Origin: a virus
Virus record (IMG/VR): IMGVR_UViG_3300042564_001259
Location: 1-33,144 of that record
Direction: 5' to 3' (one strand)
DNA length: 33,144 nt
Shown: positions 8,156 to 15,213 of the stretch, one piece after another
Numbering within the stretch: the stretch's first letter is position 1
Layout of the letters: each line of letters begins with the position of its first letter
The notes under the pieces: generated by a model
The model's input: only the letters and a program-made list of their open reading frames with translations
The model's database searches: none
What the model was told of the DNA's origin: nothing
Program-made: the position numbers and the translations under genes

Positions 8156-8571
8156 TTATCTTTTAGAGCTACGGCTTTGATTCTTATGAATCAAATACCG
8201 ACTGAGTGTCCAGAGCATTCTTTCATCAAGTTCTAACAACTCTCTGGGGCTTATACCTGTTTCGATTGCCAGAGATGCTATAAACCAATGAGCTGACTGA
8301 TCCCCTAGACCCTTTATGCTTTTGGGTCGTCAGAGGCCGATACGGATACTACTCCGTCAATCCACTCATCGAATGTTTTAGCAGTTGCCTTGGTGCGTGT
8401 TTCACTTGCCCAAGCTAGGAAAAGCAGGTGAGTGATTTTGAGGTCTTTGTCTAGATTCGCAATGGAGATGTTGAAGTTTGTTTCGAACTTCACCATGTCG
8501 GATGCTAGGCAGATGATCTGTTTAGTTTCACCAGGCTTGTCGCTGAACTCTACTTGTAGGTTTATTTTCAT
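8156..8571 (-). CDS. Tail assembly chaperone, -1 frameshift fusion product (G-GT type)
   Basis: The upstream frame (8571 to 8314) encodes an 85-residue protein, stop TAA. A second frame without its own good start runs on to TAA at 8156 and carries the motif WFIASLAIETGISPRELLEL, the hallmark of the downstream half of siphovirus tail chaperones. The frames are related by -1 and meet at CCCAAAA (8320-8326), which fits the X-XXY-YYZ slippery rule: C-CCA-AAA re-reads as CCC-AAA. The fusion would be 138 residues, ending SRSSKR. It lies between the tail tube and the tape measure, the canonical place. The 85-residue and fusion forms are expected in unequal amounts and act together to fold the tape measure. 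Confidence 0.85.
8314..8571 (-). CDS. Tail assembly chaperone, unshifted product
   Basis: 85 residues from ATG at 8571, ending SDDPKA-stop at 8314. The sequence (LQVEFSDKPGETKQIICLAS, then a helical region to HLLFLAWASETR) fits the small product of the chaperone gene. Ribosomes that do not slip at CCCAAAA, seven bases before the last sense codons end, yield this form. The ribosome site upstream is weak (AAGAG). Its presence just after the tail tube gene and before the tape measure supports the call. Confidence 0.82.
   Translation of the reverse strand: MKINLQVEFSDKPGETKQIICLASDMVKFETNFNISIANLDKDLKITHLLFLAWASETRTKATAKTFDEWIDGVVSVSASDDPKA
8320..8326 (-). other. Programmed -1 ribosomal frameshift site, CCCAAAA
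   Basis: On the minus strand the zero frame reads GAC CCA AAA GCA TAA. Slipping back one base on C-CCA-AAA gives CCC AAA AGC ATA AAG and enters the frame with the chaperone WFIASL motif. It is the only position between the two open frames that fits the canonical slippery heptamer. Confidence 0.85.
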
Positions 8572-8583
8572 GCTCTTAGCTTA

Positions 8584-8994
8584 CTATGCTGCTGTGGCTC
8601 TGGTGACTTCGCCAGATACAGGCCAAGTGACAGATAGGGTAGCAAGGTCACCAACGGCACCGGCGAATGGCTGGTACTGGGTGACTAGAGCTGTGAAACG
8701 GTACTCAGGGTTGGTTGCGGTGACTGTACCTGATGTAGGTGCAATCTTTACAGCAACTGTTGAACCCATAAGTGGGAATAGTAGAGCGTCAACCGATCCT
8801 GCACCAAAGTCCTGGTGGAAGTCTAGGGATACAGATGCATCACGAAGGCCCCCGATCCTTGTGCGATAGGTCTGCCCGAAAGCCGTTGTTTCGATTTCGT
8901 CTGTTGTGATGTCAAGAGTCACAGAAGCGATGTCCTCGCTTAGTACGGCTGTGCCGATAGTGATCTTGTAATCTTGTGCGTAAAACTTTGCCAT
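8584..8994 (-). CDS. Major tail tube protein
   Basis: 136 residues with the beta-rich layout of siphovirus tail tube subunits: N-terminal YKITIGTAVLSEDIASVTLD, then TTDEIETTAFGQTYRTRIGGL, a pattern seen in many actinophage tail tubes. DASVSLDFHQDFGAGSVDAL follows, and a C-terminal strand LATLSVTWPVSGEVTR. AGGAG sits just before the ATG. It comes immediately ahead of the chaperone gene, the standard place for the tube subunit. Hexameric rings of this protein would stack around the tape measure. Confidence 0.87.
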   Translation of the reverse strand: MAKFYAQDYKITIGTAVLSEDIASVTLDITTDEIETTAFGQTYRTRIGGLRDASVSLDFHQDFGAGSVDALLFPLMGSTVAVKIAPTSGTVTATNPEYRFTALVTQYQPFAGAVGDLATLSVTWPVSGEVTRATAA

Positions 8995-9004
8995 GTTATT
9001 TCTC

Positions 9005-9406
9005 CTAGTTTGCTATGACTGTGACTGTGAAGTCAGCAGCCAAGTATGTGTTATCGCTGATTGACAATGAACCTATTGAGTTCATTGACACTACTCGGCA
9101 ATCGTAGGCATTACCACCGAGAGTCTTATCTGATTCTACTGCATACTTGACACTGCTAGACCCAGTAGAAATGTAGGCATCAAGCCGTCTTTGTGCTTCT
9201 CTCTCGGCAACCCTGCCCACAACGACAGTGACTAAAAAGTTATACCTGGTCAGGCCTTTGTTGAAAGCCCCATCAAAGTCAACCGAGCTTAGGGATACAA
9301 CTGCTATTGGTGGACTTGGGTTATCTGGTATCTCAGCGGCGGTTCTAAGCCCTGCGATAGTTGCAAGGTTAGTGGCTATGCCCTGCCTAATTAGGCTGAT
9401 GCTCAT
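9005..9406 (-). CDS. Head-tail joining / tail terminator protein
   Basis: 133 residues, ATG overlapping the upstream stop (TAATG). The pattern of an N-terminal helix (SLIRQGIATNLATIAGL), PSPPIAVVSLSSVDF, then a strand-rich middle (FLVTVVVGRVAEREAQRRLDAYIS) and a C-terminal ending TFTVTVIAN matches phage tail terminator or tail completion proteins. Gene order (connector, this, tail tube) agrees. The exact role, tail-end cap versus neck protein, cannot be settled by sequence inspection alone. Confidence 0.72.
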   Translation of the reverse strand: MSISLIRQGIATNLATIAGLRTAAEIPDNPSPPIAVVSLSSVDFDGAFNKGLTRYNFLVTVVVGRVAEREAQRRLDAYISTGSSSVKYAVESDKTLGGNAYDCRVVSMNSIGSLSISDNTYLAADFTVTVIAN

Positions 9407-10005
9407 TAGCCGAAGTTCCTCATAATTCTGTATGGCATGACTAGCTGCTCAACATCTGGATCAAGATAACGGCTTACTCTTATCTGGCCCAAATCCCCCA
9501 TACCCAAGACCCCCAAAGGCGAGTCGAGCCGCTTGTAGAGCCTAGAGGCCTGGATGATGGTTGCTTGTTTGACAGCAGTAGGAATAGTTGGCCAGCCCCA
9601 AGTGCCGGTAATCTTTACAAGTGCCTGGTAGTCAACGACTGGCCAAGTGTAAGTGTTGACAGCTCTAATTCCTGTGTAAGGCGAGTAGAGGCCATCAGCC
9701 CTGCCGTTTACTGGCTCAAGCTGGTAGTCGGTGGCTGTCCACTCTGTGTAAGTGTCACCAATCTCATCAGTGGATTCGACCTTTGTGACAGTGATTGCAT
9801 CGTCAATTATTAGGTTGATGGCATCAGTAGCTGCAAAGTTTCTTACTGCTGTACCTGCGTTAGAAAAGGTGCGAGCCGTAAAGCCGTCAATCATTCTTGA
9901 GGCAGACTCGATTGCTGTTTCCAATAAAGAATCGTCAATGCTGTCTGTGATTCTTAGAGCAGCTTTTACATCTAGAAGTGTGGCGTAGCCGTTTGTAATT
10001 GCCAT
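9406..10005 (-). CDS. Head-tail connector (gp6-like)
   Basis: 199 residues. The N-terminal segment YATLLDVKAALRITDSIDD followed by LLETAIESASRMIDGFTAR is the recognisable signature of gp6-like head-tail connectors, helical proteins that form a ring under the portal. The C-terminal half has WPVVDYQALVKITGTWGWP and VKQATIIQASRLYKRLDSPLG, also characteristic. It is the first virion gene after the sugar-modification cassette, so the usual capsid-to-connector adjacency is broken by that insertion. Confidence 0.82.
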   Translation of the reverse strand: MAITNGYATLLDVKAALRITDSIDDSLLETAIESASRMIDGFTARTFSNAGTAVRNFAATDAINLIIDDAITVTKVESTDEIGDTYTEWTATDYQLEPVNGRADGLYSPYTGIRAVNTYTWPVVDYQALVKITGTWGWPTIPTAVKQATIIQASRLYKRLDSPLGVLGMGDLGQIRVSRYLDPDVEQLVMPYRIMRNFG

Positions 10006-10024
10006 AATGCCTCTAGTCTATCTG

Positions 10025-11044
10025 CTATTTGGTATCCCAAGTCGTTCCTCGGTTAGCCCTAAACCACTCTACTGTTTCGGCAATACCCTCGGACAAAGGC
10101 TTGAAGCTTGAAGGGTCAATGCCGATAGCCTCAAGGGTTGAGATGTCTGCACTAACTACTGTGCCAAGCTCTCTGACAACACGCCTGACATCGGCTGGCC
10201 TTAGCTTAGGGTTAGCAGTCTTGACTGCTTCAACGACTTTCAGCAGTTCTGCCTGAGTGCTCATAGGCCCACCAAAAGGTTCACCGGCTCTCATGGGGAC
10301 AGTTTCGATTGTGCCCTTTATTACATTCTTGATAACTTCATTGGCAACATCTAGGACTGTTGTTGGAAACTCGTTGCCTACATCTATTGGGTGTGTTGGC
10401 ACAATACCCTCGGCTGCCTTTTCTAAGGCTGTCACAAAGACCCTGGCAACATCGCCAACCCAGACTGAATCGCTCACCTGACTGCCATCGCCATAAACCA
10501 TCAGAGGGTCGCCAGCTAGGGCTGAGCATACAAAGCTTGGGACAATCTTTCGGACCTTTGCTGCACCATAAGGCTCTGGGGCAGACTGCCTTGGGCCGTA
10601 GGCGTTCATAGGTCTAACGCTTGTGACTCTTAGCCCACGATCCTCTCGGTACATCTCAACAAATCTTTCAGAGGCAGACTTGGTGATGCAGTATGTTCCT
10701 CTGGCAATGTTGGCATTACCGACAGCTGCAAACACTACTGGCAGGTCATAGCGAGATGCTGCCTCAAATACATTGAGAGTTCCAATGATGTTTGTTTCTG
10801 CTGCTGGCAAGGGTCGGTCAATAGTTTCGACTGTGCCCAAGACTGCTGCTAGATGGATGATGCCGTCAACATGAGCTGCAAACTCCATGACTGCTGTTTC
10901 ATCCCTGACATCTCCAAGCATTACATTGTCAGCGTGGGTGCGTACTCGATGATCTAGGCTCAGGACTGAGTGGCCACGCCTCTCTAGTTCCTCGGCTACC
11001 CAAGACCCGATAAAGCCTTGACCACCTGTGATACCTACCTTCAT
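10025..11044 (-). CDS. NAD-dependent nucleotide-sugar epimerase/dehydratase (extended SDR)
   Basis: 339 residues. GITGGQGFIG at residues 4-13 is the Rossmann nucleotide-binding motif (GxxGxxG), and Y118-x3-K122 (YCITK) is the SDR catalytic pair. HLAAVLG near 64-70 and SVRPMNAYGPRQ are conserved epimerase landmarks. The family converts UDP- or GDP-linked sugars; the substrate cannot be read off here. AGGAGAGAG precedes the ATG. It is the last gene of a four-gene sugar cassette and probably supplies an activated sugar to the three transferases upstream. It is full length for the family. Confidence 0.9.
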   Translation of the reverse strand: MKVGITGGQGFIGSWVAEELERRGHSVLSLDHRVRTHADNVMLGDVRDETAVMEFAAHVDGIIHLAAVLGTVETIDRPLPAAETNIIGTLNVFEAASRYDLPVVFAAVGNANIARGTYCITKSASERFVEMYREDRGLRVTSVRPMNAYGPRQSAPEPYGAAKVRKIVPSFVCSALAGDPLMVYGDGSQVSDSVWVGDVARVFVTALEKAAEGIVPTHPIDVGNEFPTTVLDVANEVIKNVIKGTIETVPMRAGEPFGGPMSTQAELLKVVEAVKTANPKLRPADVRRVVRELGTVVSADISTLEAIGIDPSSFKPLSEGIAETVEWFRANRGTTWDTK

Positions 11045-11053
11045 TGCTCTCTC

Positions 11054-11740
11054 CTAAAAGCCAAGCTCTTGTCGAACTTTAGCGATTGCATCTTGGCCAA
11101 TGCTGTCGTTTATCCTTGGCCTGTTTACTCCACTGAGGGTCACTCTGTCGTGTCCTAAGTCGTGGATAAGCCTAACAGTAGTGGCATGGAATGGCTTGGC
11201 ACCAGCAGCAACACATCTAATGTAAAGCTCCCAGTCATCGTAGAAACTGCCACCTGTAGCACCACCGGTTTTTGCATACAGCTCTCGCTTGATAGGGGCA
11301 TTACCTGGGCAGGTCATTCTGTAAGGGATGTGCTCAGGTTCCCAAGCACCTTCCATGATTGAGCTGTCATGCTTGAATTGCACCTTGTCAATGTAGATGT
11401 CGCAACCCTCAGCATGGGCTTGGTCTAGCTCATCAAAGGCACCTGGCAGATACTGGTCATCAACATCGCCGACAGAGATCCAGTCAGTTGTTAGTGCCCC
11501 CTGCATGGCAAGCCTAAAGTCTGAGTAGTTGCCGGTCATCTCTATTGTCTTTGTTATTGACTTGTAATCTTTCGGGATGTTGGCCAGCACTTCATCCTTG
11601 TTTGCAGGGTCATGGACAATAACTATCTCGGCTGGTTGCTTATTGAGGGATTGGATACCTGCCCACCATCTTGGGTAAAAGCCAGAGTAGCCAGTGCCAA
11701 ACAAGCTTGAGCAGATGCCTATTGTAGGACTGTGTTCCAA
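11054..11740 (-). CDS. Glycosyltransferase, GT-A fold (GT2-like)
   Basis: 228 residues from TTG at 11740, chosen for AAGGAA six bases upstream; it overlaps the preceding gene by 22 bases. The start TIGICSSLFGTGYSGFYPRW and AEIVIVHDPANKDEVL match the nucleotide-binding half of GT2-like enzymes. DVDDQY near residue 93 is the metal-binding DxD, and FYDDWELYIRC fits the later acidic acceptor-site motif (ED/DD-W-x-L). It would use a nucleotide-sugar to glycosylate an unknown acceptor. Second-to-last gene of the cassette. Confidence 0.85.
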   Translation of the reverse strand: MEHSPTIGICSSLFGTGYSGFYPRWWAGIQSLNKQPAEIVIVHDPANKDEVLANIPKDYKSITKTIEMTGNYSDFRLAMQGALTTDWISVGDVDDQYLPGAFDELDQAHAEGCDIYIDKVQFKHDSSIMEGAWEPEHIPYRMTCPGNAPIKRELYAKTGGATGGSFYDDWELYIRCVAAGAKPFHATTVRLIHDLGHDRVTLSGVNRPRINDSIGQDAIAKVRQELGF

Positions 11741-12459
11741 AATAATTCCTTAGAGTTGCTGACTAAGTTTGCCAGTGTTTCTGGGTCTTGCCAGTTAGGG
11801 ATTGAAGTGATGCCAGCTAGGTCGTTTGTGTGAACCTGGCAACCCGACAGGACTGCCTCGATAATTGTGCGTGGCTCGGCATCAAAGCTAGTTGGCAGGA
11901 ATACAAAGTCTTTCGCTCGGCTCATGGCCTCTAAGACTTCTGCCCTTGTCTTGTCATACATCATTAGCAAAGGGATTGAGTTTTGACTGGCCCACTGTAT
12001 TGCTTGTAGTGGCCCCTTTTGCTCATGCCATCTTGCAGCCCAAAGTGCAAAGTTTTCTTTTGGCTTGGCTGTGAACTGGCTTGGGTCATGTGGGCTGATG
12101 ATCCAAGTGCTTTGCTTTGGCTTGGTCCAAGACAGCTCTAGCTCTAAGTGCTTAGGGCTGTGGCAAATAAGGGTTGAGGCAGAGCTAAGTAGTTCGGCTC
12201 TTTCCTCAGTTCTTGTTTGCAAGTGATGCACGGCAACAACAGGCTTTCGCCTAGCAAGCTGTGTCATGGCAAAAGGGCTAAGTAGATCTGTGCCAGTAAT
12301 GACTATCTTGTCAAACTCTAGAGCTTGCTTCCAGTTGTCGGGGGTGATGATTGTGTATTCGGTTGGGGCATCTGTTAGCAATGCCACATCGGTCATCTCT
12401 GCCCCACCGACTAGCTTGCCGTCTTTGTCAGGTAAGTGATGAGATACCCAGGCAATCAC
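11719..12459 (-). CDS. Glycosyltransferase, GT-B fold (GT4-like)
   Basis: 246 residues from GTG at 12459, which overlaps the upstream stop (GTGA); a longer frame starting at ATG 12501 is possible but lacks good ribosome-site spacing. The N-terminal WVSHHLPDKDGKLVGGAEMT is a GT-B-like glycine-rich entry. The C-terminal part has FLPTSFDAEPRTIIEAVLSG, the typical acidic E-x7-E donor-binding region in shortened form. It is short for the GT4 family (usually 350-400), so the N-terminal domain is reduced. Donor and acceptor are unknown. Confidence 0.8.
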   Translation of the reverse strand: MIAWVSHHLPDKDGKLVGGAEMTDVALLTDAPTEYTIITPDNWKQALEFDKIVITGTDLLSPFAMTQLARRKPVVAVHHLQTRTEERAELLSSASTLICHSPKHLELELSWTKPKQSTWIISPHDPSQFTAKPKENFALWAARWHEQKGPLQAIQWASQNSIPLLMMYDKTRAEVLEAMSRAKDFVFLPTSFDAEPRTIIEAVLSGCQVHTNDLAGITSIPNWQDPETLANLVSNSKELFWNTVLQ

Positions 12460-13643
12460 TTGAGTAGTTTCTTTAGCACCGGCATCCAGTTCTCTTGCCA
12501 TACCTTTTCGTGATCATAGTTTTGTGCAAACTTTACAGCCTTGGCTGACTTGTTCTTGCCCTTAGCGTAGGCCTGTTCTAAGGCTTCGACTATCTCTGGC
12601 ACCGATGGGATGTTCCAGAATGAGTGCTGGGCTGGATCGTAGAGTGGCTGACCTGATACTGCCCAACCATCTCCGACTAGCTCAGGTGAGGCAGCAAACT
12701 TGCTAACAATAACTGGAACACCACAAGCCTGAGCCTCAACTGTTGGAATACCAAAGCCCTCGCCATAGCTTGTAGCAAGCATGACATCCCAGCTTGAGTA
12801 GATACCTGCAAGGGTAGATTGTGGCATTCCGTACTTGTAAGCAAGTGGGTCAGGGAATGTCATGTTGTCAATCGGGATACCTAGCAACTGACCCAGTGCC
12901 ATAAGGTTCCAGCCATGAGGTGAGCTGGCATCTGCGTGGATGTAAAGCATTGCGTCTGGGTGCTTTCGGGCAAACATTGCAAAGGCCATCATGTTCTCTG
13001 AATAGGCCTTGCGGTGCAAGATACCTGATGCCTTGTTAGCAGCATTCATGCCAACTACAAAGCGGTCATTCTCAAAACCCATGTATTTGTCAACTGGCAA
13101 GCCGTCAATCTTGTCTGTGAACTTGAATACCTTGGTGTCAATACTGTGAGGGATGTAGTGACCCTCAACACCTGCCTTGTTTATCTGCTCTAGGCCAAAC
13201 TTGCTCATAGCAAGCGGTGTGACATTTTCTTTTTTTAGCCACTTCAAAACTGCTGGTGGGATTGGGTTGTGGTCAATCGGGGTCCAGCTTGCGATAGGGA
13301 TAGTGTCAAAGCCCTTAGCGTTTAGAACCCAAACATCGTAAAGGGTAATCATCAAGTCAGGCTGGTCAGCGTTTAGGGCTTTCCAATGCTTGTGGTGAGA
13401 TGGGGTCACATCATTTGAGTAGGCTTCTGAGCCTCTGGCATAGATTGGAATCTCGCCATACTCGGTGTGGTAGATCGTGTTGATGCCTTCATGCCCATAG
13501 TTAGACAGAGATGCAACATTTGCACCATCACGCTTTAGAAGTTTGACTAGGGCATCGGTGGCTTGGCCGTATCCGGTTGGCTGTCCTGGCGAATTGCTAA
13601 AGACAGATACAGTGCCCTTTAGTTTTCTTTTGGTCTTGCTCAT
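12456..13643 (-). CDS. Glycosyltransferase family 4-type enzyme
   Basis: 395 residues from ATG at 13643, preferred because AAGGGAG lies eight bases upstream; upstream in-frame codons near 13667-13685 lack spacing. The GT-B donor site is clear: SYGEGFGIPTVEAQACGVPV (E-x7-E type), preceded by GIYSSWDVMLATS. The N-terminal domain holds SNSPGQPTGYGQATDAL. Full length for the family. It is the first gene of the sugar cassette, downstream of the capsid terminator, and probably has its own promoter (TAGGAT, 13669-13674). Acceptor could be capsid or fibre protein; that is an inference from position. Confidence 0.88.
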   Translation of the reverse strand: MSKTKRKLKGTVSVFSNSPGQPTGYGQATDALVKLLKRDGANVASLSNYGHEGINTIYHTEYGEIPIYARGSEAYSNDVTPSHHKHWKALNADQPDLMITLYDVWVLNAKGFDTIPIASWTPIDHNPIPPAVLKWLKKENVTPLAMSKFGLEQINKAGVEGHYIPHSIDTKVFKFTDKIDGLPVDKYMGFENDRFVVGMNAANKASGILHRKAYSENMMAFAMFARKHPDAMLYIHADASSPHGWNLMALGQLLGIPIDNMTFPDPLAYKYGMPQSTLAGIYSSWDVMLATSYGEGFGIPTVEAQACGVPVIVSKFAASPELVGDGWAVSGQPLYDPAQHSFWNIPSVPEIVEALEQAYAKGKNKSAKAVKFAQNYDHEKVWQENWMPVLKKLLK

Positions 13644-13668
13644 GTAGGTTTCTCCCTTTGTTGCCATA

Positions 13669-13674
13669 ATCCTA
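13669..13674 (-). promoter_or_regulatory. Candidate extended -10 before the glycosylation cassette
   Basis: TGC-TAGGAT on the minus strand (extended -10 form TGnTAnnnT) begins right after the capsid terminator T-run, about 25 bases upstream of the start at 13643. No convincing -35 is visible. Confidence 0.4.
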
Positions 13675-13718
13675 GCAAAAGACAAGCCCCAAGCGAACCT
13701 ACACGCTTGGGGCTTGTC
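13674..13718 (-). terminator. Strong rho-independent terminator after the major capsid gene
   Basis: A perfect 15-bp inverted repeat (arms 13681-13695 and 13704-13718, loop of 8) is followed on the minus strand by TTTTGC. It begins about 20 bases past the capsid stop and is the strongest hairpin I see in the window. Confidence 0.92.
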
Positions 13719-13739
13719 AGCTTATTTAGCTAGGGCTAA

Positions 13740-14882
13740 TTACTTACCCTGGAAGAAACCAATGTGAGAAGCGTGGGTTAGTCCACCATCTACTCGCATT
13801 AGGCCTCGGTAGGTTACAGTGTCAGTGTTGAAAGCGAAGTCAGATGACTGGTCAACTCTCATTCCACCTGCTACACGAACCTTGAATGATGGCAGGTGTC
13901 CGAACAATACTGACTTAGCAGCAGTTCCAACAGCGGCAACATTTGGGTTCTCGAACACTGGGTAGCCAAGCAAGGTAGCTGCCTGTCCTGGGACTGCAGA
14001 GTCGGTCCAGATGTAAGCACCTGAGCCGTCCTTCATCTTACGAGCAGCAGCAATACCAGTCTTGCTCATCATAAATCCGAGCCCTGGAAGCACTCTCGCT
14101 CCGTCGGCGATTCCGTACACAAGCGATACAAGATCTTCGTACTCAGCTGCAAAGTTAGTTGCAGTTCCACGAACTACTGAGCCAGCGGCTGCAGATAGCT
14201 TTGTGGTTAGAACATCGTTGACCTTTAGACCAAGGCTCGTTCCGAGCTGTTGGGCCAAATAGGAGCTGATGTTAAAACCGGCATCTGTCACAAGTTCCTG
14301 AGCAACCTGTACTAGAGCACCATACTTCTCAGCACCAAGGGTGATGGATGAGAATGTTGGGTTGGACTCTGAGATGGTTCCTGCTGCTGCAACTGAACCA
14401 GAGGTTGAGGTTGCGGTGACAGTTGGGATAACTAGGTTCTCGCCAGATGTGGTGTTGAATACCTCAGAGGTAGTTAGCATTGGGCCAACTAGCTGTGCTA
14501 TTTCAAATACCTGGTCGTAGAAGCTCTGGCCAACAGTGTTGCTAGATGGAACTAGAGTACGAGCCTCACGAGCGAACTCGTAGCCACGAATCTCACCTGT
14601 TGCAATAGAGCGAAGGATGTCAGCGTCAGTGTTAGCTGGTGCTGATGCCTGTGGTGTGAATGATGCTGCTGCCTCTGCTGCACGAGCTTCACGCTCTGCA
14701 ATGCTACGAGCAGTTGAGATAGCTGTGTCGGCTGAGTCAATGTCAGCTTCGATACGGGCAATCTTCTGGTTTTCTTCTGCTGATAGACCACGCTTTTCAG
14801 CCTCTGCGAAGTCTAGGACTTCTCTCGCCTGAGCGATGAGGTTGTTGCGAGCATCCATCTGTGACTTGATAAAGTCTGACAT
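13740..14882 (-). CDS. Major capsid protein, HK97 fold with N-terminal scaffold (delta) domain
   Basis: 380 residues from ATG at 14882, which has AGGAG upstream; the longer open frame to 14933 crosses a direct repeat and has no ribosome site. The first 80-100 residues form a charged helical region (SQMDARNNLIAQAREVLDFA onward) typical of the HK97 delta domain that is cut off by the prohead protease. The rest is the HK97 shell: FYDQVFEIAQLVGPMLTTSEV, VPT/TSGSV region, AEKYGALVQVAQELVTDAGF, and C-terminal RVAGGMRVDQSSDFAF. It lies between two terminators, which isolates it transcriptionally. Confidence 0.93.
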   Translation of the reverse strand: MSDFIKSQMDARNNLIAQAREVLDFAEAEKRGLSAEENQKIARIEADIDSADTAISTARSIAEREARAAEAAASFTPQASAPANTDADILRSIATGEIRGYEFAREARTLVPSSNTVGQSFYDQVFEIAQLVGPMLTTSEVFNTTSGENLVIPTVTATSTSGSVAAAGTISESNPTFSSITLGAEKYGALVQVAQELVTDAGFNISSYLAQQLGTSLGLKVNDVLTTKLSAAAGSVVRGTATNFAAEYEDLVSLVYGIADGARVLPGLGFMMSKTGIAAARKMKDGSGAYIWTDSAVPGQAATLLGYPVFENPNVAAVGTAAKSVLFGHLPSFKVRVAGGMRVDQSSDFAFNTDTVTYRGLMRVDGGLTHASHIGFFQGK

Positions 14883-14916
14883 GATTCTCCTAATAATTTG
14901 ATTTGAGGGGGTTCCT

Positions 14917-14959
14917 GCGGTGCTGACACTCAACAGACACAGCGGTGCTTACACTCAAC
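14917..14959 (-). repeat. Two direct repeats of 18 bp upstream of the capsid gene
   Basis: GCGGTGCT(G/T)ACACTCAAC occurs at 14917-14934 and 14942-14959 (as read on the plus strand), one mismatch, 25-bp period. The pair lies in the probable 5' leader of the capsid transcript, after the terminator and before the ribosome site. Confidence 0.85.
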
Positions 14960-14972
14960 TGCTACTCACAAG

Positions 14973-14978
14973 TTTATA
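14973..14978 (-). promoter_or_regulatory. Candidate -10 hexamer for the capsid transcript
   Basis: TATAAA on the minus strand (5/6 match to TATAAT) begins just after the T-run of the terminator at 14981-15024. A transcript would have a leader of about 85 bases that contains both direct repeats. No good -35 is visible. Confidence 0.4.
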
Positions 14979-14980
14979 GG

Positions 14981-15024
14981 CAAAAGAAAACCCCAGCTCA
15001 GGAAGGGGGACCGAGCTGGGGCTA
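14981..15024 (-). terminator. Rho-independent terminator upstream of the capsid gene
   Basis: Minus strand stem CCCCAGCTC / GAGCTGGGG (15013-15021 with 14991-14999) followed by TTTTCTTTTG. It lies about ten bases past the stop of the 58-residue gene and separates portal-protease genes from the capsid. Confidence 0.9.
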
Positions 15025-15034
15025 AAGAAACTAG

Positions 15035-15211
15035 TTAGCGAGTTTCTTTACTGTCAATAACCCTTACTTCTTTGGCAGGGTTTATCGAGTTTTTGTTGTC
15101 TAGCTCCCAGACTGCCTGAGCAAAGTCATCGGCTAGATCTCTAATGATACCTGTTGATGGGTTGCCAGCTGCCTTTAGTAGAGCTGCTTTGATTTCATCT
15201 TTGGTTGCCAT
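15035..15211 (-). CDS. Small protein between prohead protease and capsid
   Basis: 58 residues, too short for many gene callers. ATG at 15211 follows the protease stop by two bases. Sequence starts MATKDEIKAALLKAAGNPST, with a helical, acidic middle (DLADDFAQAVWELDN) and ends DSKETR. Codon pattern matches the neighbours and it fills the gap exactly up to the terminator. In HK97-like phages small genes here can be scaffold or head accessory proteins; no family recognised. Confidence 0.75.
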   Translation of the reverse strand: MATKDEIKAALLKAAGNPSTGIIRDLADDFAQAVWELDNKNSINPAKEVRVIDSKETR

Positions 15212-15213
15212 GT

